This document shows positions 1 through 4,682 of a DNA stretch of 6,726 bases, piece by piece; position 1 is the first letter of the stretch, and the number at the start of each line of letters is the position of its first letter. A program made the position numbers and the translations under genes. The stretch covers positions 1 through 6,726 of the forward strand of contig JAFLEG010000246.1 in the NCBI GenBank assembly GCA_017302195.1, read 5' to 3'. The notes under the pieces are model-generated. The model was not told where the DNA came from and searched no databases. It saw nothing but the letters and a program-made list of their open reading frames with translations. Source of the DNA: Verrucomicrobiota bacterium. Lineage in GTDB: Bacteria > Verrucomicrobiota > Verrucomicrobiia > Limisphaerales > UBA9464.

Positions 1-2
1 CC

Positions 3-1643
3 GAGCGGCCCTGCGACCTGCCCCTGATCGAGGATCCCGCGTCCGTAACCGACGGTCCCGCCTTCGAAGCGCGGTTGGCCGCGGCCCGCAAGGAACTGGA
101 GGACCACATCACTGCCGATTTCGTCCGGCTCACCGAGGTCTTCCGGCAGCGCCTGGGCGACTATCTGGTGCGCGCCGCCACCACGGAGCCGGATCTGACC
201 GAGACCACGCAGTTTGGACTCTCGCTGACGCCCGAGGATTTTCGTCCGGCGCTGATGCTGCGGACCCGCCGTCTGATCGCCGCACGTGCCACACCGACGG
301 ACCCGGTCTTCGGACTCTGGGCGCAGCGGATGGCTTCCGAGGAGGCAGGGCCGGCGGACCTCGCGCCGCCGGCGGGGGTGACCTGGAATCCCAAGGTGGT
401 CGCCGCGCTGCGGGATGCGGGCGTGACCAACCGGGCCTCGGTGGCCCGCGCCTATGGGGACTTGTTGCGCTCGGTGTACGAGCGCTCGCGCTCGGAGGGC
501 GGCGGCGCCAGCGGGGCGCTGGACGCGGCGGACCGCGAACTGCTGGCCCTGGTCACCGGACCCGAATCGCCAGTGGCCTTCCCGCGGCGCGAGACTCCGG
601 ACCACATGTCGCGTCCGGAGAAGGACCGCTACGGCTCGCTGGTCATGGCCCTCGACAAGCTGGCGGCGCATGCCACGAATCGCCCTCCGGCCCGGGCCAT
701 GGTGGTTCGCGATCTGCCGGAGCCGGTCGCGCCGCGCGTTTTCCTGCGGGGCAACCCCTCGCGTCCCGGCCCGGAGACCCCCCGGGGATTCCTCCGGGTG
801 CTTCAGGGCGGTCAGGCCGTGCCCTTTGGCGCCGGCAGCGGGCGGCGCGACCTGGCGGAGGCGATCGTTGCGCCGTCGAATCCGCTCACGGCGCGGGTGT
901 TTGTGAACCGGGTGTGGATGCATCACTTCGGCGAGCCGCTGGTCGCCTCCCCTGCGGATTTTGGCGCCCGCAGTGAACCGCCGGCAGACCCGGCCCTGCT
1001 GGACTGGCTCGCGTCGGAATTCATGGCGTCAGGATGGCGGGTGAAATCGCTGCACCGGATGCTGGTTCTCAGCGCCGCGTACGCCCAGGCGGTCCGGACG
1101 CCGCGTCCCGGTGACCCGGAGCCTGCGCCCTGGGTCCCGACGCGGCGGCGTCTGGATCTGGAATCCATGCGCGACTCGCTGCTGTGGATCTCCGGGCGTC
1201 TCGATGCCACCGTGGGCGGCCTCCCGGGCGATGCGGCATCGGATGCATGGAACGCGCGCCGCACGGTGTACGGACTGGTGGACCGTCAGAATCTGCCCTC
1301 GCTGTTCCGCTCCTTCGACTTCGCGGCGCCCGATCAATGCGTGGAGCGGCGTCCGCGCACCCTCGTCCCCCAGCAGGCCCTCTTCGCCTTGAACTCGCCC
1401 TTTGTCCTGGAACAGGCACGGGCGCTGGCTGCGCTGCCGACCGTGGCCGGAGAGACCGATCCGGCGCGGCGCGTCCGCGCCTTGTTTGGGCGCGTGCTGG
1501 GACGTGATCCGTCGCCGTCCGAGACCACAGACACCCTGCGCTGGGTCGCCGAACTGCCCCCCGTATCGGAGGACGCTCCCGGTCCGTGGGAATTGCTCGC
1601 CCAGTCCCTCATGATCTCCAACGATGCGGTCTTCCTGGACTGA
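3..1643 (+). CDS. PSD1 / DUF1553 domain protein, C-terminal part (5' end outside window)
   Basis: The reading frame is open from the first complete codon at 3 to TGA at 1641-1643, with no upstream stop, so the gene begins left of the window. A TTG at 75 is only an internal leucine codon. The C-terminal DUF1553 (PSD1) domain is recognisable: NPLTARV then VNRVW and HHFG (about 879-933), a DFG motif, LLDWLASEF, GWRVKSLHRM and LSAAYAQ, ending with RTLVPQQALFALNSPFV (about 1350-1405). The arginine/proline-rich linker with RDLPEP and VFLRG (about 709-750) normally joins DUF1549 to DUF1553, so DUF1549 and perhaps a cytochrome-c-like PSCyt1 domain should lie further left. The family is abundant in Planctomycetota and Verrucomicrobiota, is usually exported, and has no established reaction. 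It typically pairs with a DUF1501 gene, as it does here 188 bases downstream. Family call is firm; function is unknown. Confidence 0.93.
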   Translation, partial: ERPCDLPLIEDPASVTDGPAFEARLAAARKELEDHITADFVRLTEVFRQRLGDYLVRAATTEPDLTETTQFGLSLTPEDFRPALMLRTRRLIAARATPTDPVFGLWAQRMASEEAGPADLAPPAGVTWNPKVVAALRDAGVTNRASVARAYGDLLRSVYERSRSEGGGASGALDAADRELLALVTGPESPVAFPRRETPDHMSRPEKDRYGSLVMALDKLAAHATNRPPARAMVVRDLPEPVAPRVFLRGNPSRPGPETPRGFLRVLQGGQAVPFGAGSGRRDLAEAIVAPSNPLTARVFVNRVWMHHFGEPLVASPADFGARSEPPADPALLDWLASEFMASGWRVKSLHRMLVLSAAYAQAVRTPRPGDPEPAPWVPTRRRLDLESMRDSLLWISGRLDATVGGLPGDAASDAWNARRTVYGLVDRQNLPSLFRSFDFAAPDQCVERRPRTLVPQQALFALNSPFVLEQARALAALPTVAGETDPARRVRALFGRVLGRDPSPSETTDTLRWVAELPPVSEDAPGPWELLAQSLMISNDAVFLD

Positions 1644-1663
1644 CCCGCGGACCAGGAAATGGA

Positions 1664-1811
1664 ATGAACAACGAAGGGACAAAGACGCAACGTTGGAGCA
1701 GGGGAGCAAGGGCTGTGGAGAGAGAGGGGGAACCGCATTTTGGCGAACCAATCCGATCGCAATGAACTTCCACCATCCTCCTCTTTGCGTCCTCGCGTCT
1801 TTGTTGTTCAT
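1664..1811. repeat. Long imperfect inverted repeat between the PSD1 and DUF1501 genes
   Basis: The left arm (1664-1692) and right arm (1783-1811) pair without gaps at 22 of 29 positions by hand count. They include a perfect 9-bp outer pairing (ATGAACAAC at 1664-1672 with GTTGTTCAT at 1803-1811) and a shared GACGCAA block. The arms carry AAAGACGC/GCGTCTTT-type words that recur in degenerate palindromic intergenic repeats of environmental bacteria. The 90-base spacer is purine-rich on its left side and holds no gene. There is no T-tract after the right arm, so an intrinsic terminator is unlikely. The arms fill most of the gap and end 20 bases before the DUF1501 start, leaving little room for a promoter. 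It may be a non-autonomous palindromic element or an RNA-folding and processing site between co-transcribed genes. Which of these is inference. Confidence 0.6.
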
Positions 1812-1831
1812 CCTCCCCCGCGGCTTCCGTC

Positions 1832-3268
1832 ATGAGTCCTGATCCCCAATCGTCTTCGGTGCCTCTTTCCCGCCGGGACCTGCTGCGCCGCATGGGCACC
1901 GGACTCGGCTGGCTCGGGCTGGCCGGTGTGCTGCAGGATGCCCGGCTGCTTTCCGACTCCGGGCCCGACGGGGATCCGCTCGCCCCGCGGGCGCCGCATT
2001 TCCGTCCGCGGGCCCGGCGGATCATCCACATCTACCTCAACGGCGGGCCGTCCCAGGTGGACACCTTCGATCCGAAGCCGGCGCTGGCGAAGTACGCGGG
2101 CCGGGTGCTGCCCGGCGGCAATCTGACCACGGAGCGTCCGCTGGGCGCCGCGTTGCCGTCACCCTTTGCCTTCCAGCCCTACGGCCAGAGCGGCATCGAA
2201 ATCAGCGAGATCTTCGCCAAGACCGCGGCGCATGCCGATGACCTGTGCGTCATCCGCTCCATGTACGCCAACACGCCGAACCATGAGCAGTCCATGCGCC
2301 TCATGAACTGCGGCGACGAACGGCTGTCGCGCCCCAGTTATGGCGCCTGGCTCAACTACGGCCTGGGCACGGAGAACCGGAACCTGCCCGGGTTCGTGGC
2401 CCTCTGTCCCGGGTTGCCGGTGTCCGATGTCTCCAACTGGCGCTCGGCCTTCCTCCCCGGCGTGTACCAGGGCACGCACATCAACACGAAGCAGACGCGT
2501 CCGGACCAGCTTATTGACCACATCACCAATGCGCGCGTGTCGCGGGACGCCCAGCGCCGGCAGCTTGACTGGCTGGCCGCCTTCAACGGGGCGCACCGCA
2601 GGGACCGCGGGGACGACCCGCAGTTGGAGGCGCGCATCCAGTCCTTCGAGCTGGCCTACCGCATGCAACTGGAGGCCACCGATGCCTTCGACTACGAGCG
2701 GGAGCCCGCGCACATCCGGGCGATGTACGGCGACACGGTGCAGGCGCGCCAGTTGCTGATCGCCCGGCGCCTGATCGAGCGCGGGGTGCGGGTGGTGCAG
2801 TGCTATCACGGCGACGTGCAGCCCTGGGACAGCCACGACATGATCGCCGACGCCCACCGGCGTCTGGCCGGGGAGGTGGACCAGGGGATTGCCGCGCTGC
2901 TCACCGACCTGAAGCAGCGGGGTCTGTTTGAAGACACCCTGGTGCTGTGCGGCGGCGAGTTTGGCCGGACGCCGGCGGTCGAGGTGCCCGCCCCGGGGAC
3001 GCCGGGCAATGGCAAGGGGCGAGACCACAATCACTGGGGGTTCACCGTCTGGCTGGCGGGCGGCGGCGTGAAGGGCGGCCATGTCCACGGCGCCACCGAC
3101 GAGTTCGGATTCCGCGCCGTGGATCAGCCGGTGCATGTGCACGACCTCCACGCCACCATGCTGCACCTCATGGGATTCGACCACGAGCGGCTCACCTACC
3201 GCTACGCCGGCCGCGATTTCCGCCTGACCGACGTCCACGGCGAGGTGGTGCGCGGGATCCTCGCCTGA
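1832..3268 (+). CDS. DUF1501 family protein with twin-arginine signal
   Basis: This is a complete 478-residue protein, normal length for DUF1501, a family related to the alkaline phosphatase/sulfatase superfamily but without a proven reaction. Residues 13-18 (SRRDLL) followed by a glycine/leucine-rich hydrophobic stretch (21-34) form a Tat signal, so the protein is probably exported folded. Conserved blocks are NGGPSQVDTFDP (70-81), NHEQS (150-154), GGEFGRTP (374-381), GRDHNHWGF (396-404) and the histidine-rich HVHDLHATMLHLMG (435-448), followed by a YAGRDFRLTDVHG-type ending (458-470). The aspartates and histidines in these blocks are plausible metal ligands by superfamily analogy only. The ATG at 1832 is chosen because it places the Tat motif close to the N-terminus. 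No Shine-Dalgarno sequence precedes it. It follows the PSD1 gene, its usual partner, and may be co-transcribed with it. Confidence 0.95.
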   Translation: MSPDPQSSSVPLSRRDLLRRMGTGLGWLGLAGVLQDARLLSDSGPDGDPLAPRAPHFRPRARRIIHIYLNGGPSQVDTFDPKPALAKYAGRVLPGGNLTTERPLGAALPSPFAFQPYGQSGIEISEIFAKTAAHADDLCVIRSMYANTPNHEQSMRLMNCGDERLSRPSYGAWLNYGLGTENRNLPGFVALCPGLPVSDVSNWRSAFLPGVYQGTHINTKQTRPDQLIDHITNARVSRDAQRRQLDWLAAFNGAHRRDRGDDPQLEARIQSFELAYRMQLEATDAFDYEREPAHIRAMYGDTVQARQLLIARRLIERGVRVVQCYHGDVQPWDSHDMIADAHRRLAGEVDQGIAALLTDLKQRGLFEDTLVLCGGEFGRTPAVEVPAPGTPGNGKGRDHNHWGFTVWLAGGGVKGGHVHGATDEFGFRAVDQPVHVHDLHATMLHLMGFDHERLTYRYAGRDFRLTDVHGEVVRGILA

Positions 3269-3275
3269 GTTTGGT

Positions 3276-3433
3276 AGGGGCGCGTTCCACCTCGCCCCCA
3301 TATATCCCCCGCTGCGCCTGTGGGCGAACCCTAGGGAACGCGGGAAGCTCCGACGCGCAACGCTTCCCCCGTTCTCCGAGGTGACTCCACACGAAAGGCG
3401 GAGGAAGTCACGGGCGTGCAGAAGCCCGCCCCT
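3276..3433. repeat. 158-bp palindrome-ended dispersed repeat, copy A1
   Basis: This segment and 4462-4619 are the same element in the same orientation, both 158 bp long and about 80% identical by eye, with a small compensating pair of indels near the left end. The ends form an imperfect terminal inverted repeat: AGGGGCGCGTTC at 3276-3287 against the complement of GAAGCCCGCCCCT at 3421-3433. The centre holds a stem-loop: GAACGCGGGAAGC (3336-3348) pairs with GCTTCCCCCGTTC (3362-3374) at 12 of 13 positions around a 13-base loop. Copy A1 begins 8 bases after the DUF1501 stop codon. No T-tract follows the stem, so it is not a standard intrinsic terminator. It resembles a MITE- or REP-type non-autonomous element. 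No transposase is present in the window. Confidence 0.8.
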
Positions 3434-3820
3434 GAAGACAGCGATCCGGTTGGTCGTGGTGGTCTTGAATTCCGGAAAATGGAGGATGGGTGCTGCGCGT
3501 GTGGAAGTCTGGTCGCTCCGGGAGGCTCGCTGGAACAGCAAAACGGCAGGAACGGAGGCGATCAGAACAATCTAAAACGCCCACCTCGCCACCCGCTTCA
3601 CCACAGCACTGGAGTGTGCAGGGTGATGTCGGTCCAGCCGGTTCTTTGCCGCGGCGCAAAGCACGACCGGCCGGAGTAAGGCCAGATCTACGAATGGTTG
3701 TCCTGTCCCCCGGCTGTCCATGGAAGGGTGCATGGTCAGATTCCTGAAGGTGCGGGGTGCCCGCTCCGCCCAGACAACTTCGTCGTCGCCCAGCACGGCG
3801 GTTGGGCTAGCTTCTCTTCC
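3434..3820. other. Gene-free stretch between repeat A1 and the antitoxin gene
   Basis: I see no supportable gene here on either strand. Short open frames in this stretch lack recognisable motifs, plausible starts or family-like sequence. It contains a 6-bp perfect stem (CTTTGC at 3644-3649 with GCAAAG at 3656-3661, 6-base loop), flanked by partly complementary CCGG-rich sequence. It also contains the 30-bp repeat B1 (3681-3710) and a small inverted repeat CCATG/CATGG (3719-3735). Immediately before the antitoxin ATG lies TAGCTT (3808-3813), which could serve as a -10-like element for a leaderless or near-leaderless message, but no convincing -35 box is present. The sequence looks less GC-rich than the flanking large genes and may be decayed accessory DNA. 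Confidence 0.5.
3681..3710 (+). repeat. 30-bp direct repeat, copy B1
   Basis: This 30-base block (GCCAGATCTAC, then a stretch ending in TTGTCCTGTCCCC) recurs at 4412-4441 in the same orientation with a single A/G difference. It lies 110 bases before the antitoxin start and is one of two copies bracketing the toxin-antitoxin pair. Unlike the right copy, B1 has no obvious inverted partner upstream, so it looks like a half-element. Possible roles are a recombination scar or the remnant of a palindromic REP-like unit. Neither is shown by the sequence alone. Confidence 0.75.
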
Positions 3821-4042
3821 ATGAAAACGACCATGACCGAACCTGAGCTGGTCTTTCGCGGTGGCAAACCCGTGTCCGTGATTTTGCCGATCAAGGATTA
3901 CCAGGAACTGATCGAGCGCGCCGAGGATGCGGAGGATGTGCGCTGGCTCCGGAAGGCCGGCCGCAAGCCGCTCAGCTTCCGCCCGCTCGAAGAGTACCTC
4001 GCTGAACAGAAAGCAACCCGCCGTGTATCGCGTCCAGCTTGA
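3821..4042 (+). CDS. Short Phd/YefM- or RelB-like antitoxin of a type II toxin-antitoxin pair
   Basis: The 73-residue product matches the short form of prevent-host-death-type antitoxins. Residues 14-29 (GGKPVSVILPIKDYQE) give the 'G-K-P-x-x-V-x-L-P-x-x-x-Y' block, followed by an acidic helix (about 31-41) and a C-terminal tail with the FRPLEEYL pattern (53-60) that would wrap the toxin. The longer N-terminal helix-strand region of classical Phd/YefM is absent, as is usual in this short subgroup, so DNA binding and autoregulation are less certain. The ATG at 3821 is preferred over an in-frame TTG at 3698, which would add 41 unrelated residues and run through repeat B1. An in-frame ATG at 3833 is a possible alternative. 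The last 20 bases overlap the toxin gene, which implies translational coupling. No Shine-Dalgarno sequence is visible. Confidence 0.83.
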   Translation: MKTTMTEPELVFRGGKPVSVILPIKDYQELIERAEDAEDVRWLRKAGRKPLSFRPLEEYLAEQKATRRVSRPA

Positions 4043-4256
4043 ACGCGCGGCGGAGAAGGATCTCCGCCGGGTTGTCGCCTCCATCGTCGCGCTGGGAGTG
4101 AACCCGCGTCCGTCTGGAGCGCGCAAGCTGCACGGCGGCGACGGTGAATGGAGGATTCGCGTTGGCGACTACCGGATCATTTATGCCATTGCCGACACCA
4201 TCCGAGTGGTCGGCGTCCGGCGAGTCCGCCACCGGCGCGAGGTTTACCGCGACTGA
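4023..4256 (+). CDS. RelE/ParE-superfamily toxin, unusually short
   Basis: The 77-residue product has the RelE/ParE-fold pattern: an N-terminal strand (YRVQL), AEKDLRR (10-16), NPRPSGARKL (27-36), GGDGEWRIRVGDYRIIY (38-54) and a C-terminal RVRHRREVY (67-75). RelE members are ribosome-dependent mRNA interferases and ParE members are gyrase poisons. The WRIRVGDYRIIY and HRREVY blocks are commoner in RelE-like toxins, but activity cannot be assigned by sight. The start is taken as GTG at 4023, giving a conventional MYRVQL N-terminus and a 20-base overlap with the antitoxin. Upstream in-frame ATGs would add arginine/serine-rich residues that are a shadow of the antitoxin. From DL to NPRP there are 16 residues against about 24 in typical relatives, so roughly 8 residues of the helix-turn-helix hairpin appear to be missing without a frameshift. 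The toxin may therefore be weakened or inactive. Confidence 0.85.
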   Translation: MYRVQLERAAEKDLRRVVASIVALGVNPRPSGARKLHGGDGEWRIRVGDYRIIYAIADTIRVVGVRRVRHRREVYRD

Positions 4257-4305
4257 ACCTTGCTTCCTTCCGACTACCTCAGACGCGCGCGCCGTGGGAC
4301 CAACA

Positions 4306-4441
4306 GGGACAGGGCATTGATGCTTTGATCTGGCGATGGAGGGAGAGAGTTCCGATTGGTGATCCTGGCGCAGGAAAGCAGGATCACGCCGTGCCAGCAT
4401 GGTCCGCCATCGCCAGATCTACGGATGGTTGTCCTGTCCCC
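4306..4441. repeat. Nested inverted-repeat element downstream of the toxin gene
   Basis: An outer inverted repeat pairs 4306-4339 with 4407-4440. The best parts are a 13-bp perfect match (GATCTGGCGATGG at 4327-4339 with CCATCGCCAGATC at 4407-4419) and GGGACAGG at 4306-4313 with CCTGTCCC at 4433-4440. Between these the arms have equal length but are diverged. An inner perfect 9-bp hairpin lies inside: GTGATCCTG (4359-4367) with CAGGATCAC (4379-4387), 11-base loop. The right arm contains direct repeat B2. The structure resembles a REP- or MITE-like palindromic unit about 136 bases long. It begins 50 bases after the toxin stop, and no T-tract marks it as a terminator. It contains no gene. Confidence 0.65.
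4412..4441 (+). repeat. 30-bp direct repeat, copy B2
   Basis: This is identical to 3681-3710 at 29 of 30 positions, in the same orientation, and forms the right boundary of the block that contains the toxin-antitoxin pair (761 bases from the left end of B1 to the right end of B2). It also serves as most of the right arm of the inverted-repeat element at 4306-4441. Repeat A2 begins 20 bases further on. Confidence 0.75.
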
Positions 4442-4461
4442 TTTGGTTGCTCTTGAGTCTC

Positions 4462-4619
4462 AGGGTCGTGTTCCACCCGCGACCCCATATTTCTCCGCTG
4501 CGCCTGTGGATGAACCACGGGGATCGCGGGAAGCACCGATGCGCAACGCCTCCCCCGTTCTCCGATGCGACTTCACACGAAGGGCGGAGGAAGTTGCGGA
4601 CGCGCGGAAGCCCATCCCT
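4462..4619. repeat. 158-bp palindrome-ended dispersed repeat, copy A2
   Basis: This is the second copy of the element at 3276-3433, same orientation and same 158-bp length. The longest shared blocks include GCTGCGCCTGTGG, TCCCCCGTTCTCCGA and GGCGGAGGAAGT. Its ends are also inversely related (AGGG start at 4462; GAAGCCCATCCCT at 4607-4619). The central stem-loop is retained in position (4522-4534 with 4548-4560, 13-base loop) but is weaker, pairing at about 10 of 13 positions. Its right end lies 63 bases before the lamin-tail gene. With A1 it brackets a 1.03-kb segment holding the B repeats and the toxin-antitoxin genes. Confidence 0.8.
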
Positions 4620-4631
4620 ACCAGGCTTTGA

Positions 4632-4667
4632 GTAAACCCTTGGGTTCACCGCCGCGGTAGCTACGAT
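4632..4667 (+). promoter_or_regulatory. Possible promoter with overlapping palindrome before the lamin-tail gene
   Basis: An 18-base imperfect palindrome (4632-4649; arms GTAAACCC and GGGTTCAC, one mismatch, 2-base centre) lies just right of repeat A2. Its right half overlaps TTGGGT (4640-4645), which is 16 bases from TACGAT (4662-4667). Together these could be a weak -35/-10 pair giving a very short 5' leader before the ATG at 4683. An operator overlapping a promoter is a reasonable reading, but the boxes are poor matches to consensus and the call is tentative. Confidence 0.25.
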
Positions 4668-4682
4668 TCCCTTTAACGCTGC

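Noticed and set aside
3336..3374. Stem-loop in repeat A1 as the intrinsic terminator of the DUF1501 gene
   Set aside because: No T-tract follows the stem, and the same structure occurs in copy A2 upstream of another gene, so it is better explained as part of the repeat.
2159..3541. 460-codon open frame on the minus strand
   Set aside because: It is antisense to the well-supported DUF1501 gene and extends through repeat A1, with low-complexity composition and no family motif.
3381..3747. Small open frames on both strands between repeat A1 and the antitoxin gene
   Set aside because: There are no recognisable motifs, starts are implausible, they overlap repeat sequence, and there is no consistent frame among them.
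3698..3820. Upstream TTG start that would extend the antitoxin by 41 residues
   Set aside because: The added residues do not resemble any antitoxin N-terminus and would be encoded partly by repeat B1. The ATG at 3821 gives a family-like start.
3927..4022. Upstream ATG start for the toxin
   Set aside because: The extra residues are a frame-shifted readout of the antitoxin gene, rich in R and S. The GTG at 4023 yields the normal RelE-like N-terminus.
3276..4619. Similar peptides encoded on the minus strand of both A repeats, suggesting a conserved small protein
   Set aside because: The peptides resemble each other only about as much as the roughly 80% DNA identity predicts, with no visible excess of synonymous change. 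They lie inside longer shadow frames with no matching starts. The similarity is explained by the repeat itself.
3276..4619. CRISPR array or tandem repeat
   Set aside because: The repeats occur only twice each, are about 0.7 and 1.2 kb apart and are separated by coding sequence. There is no regular repeat-spacer pattern and there are no cas genes.
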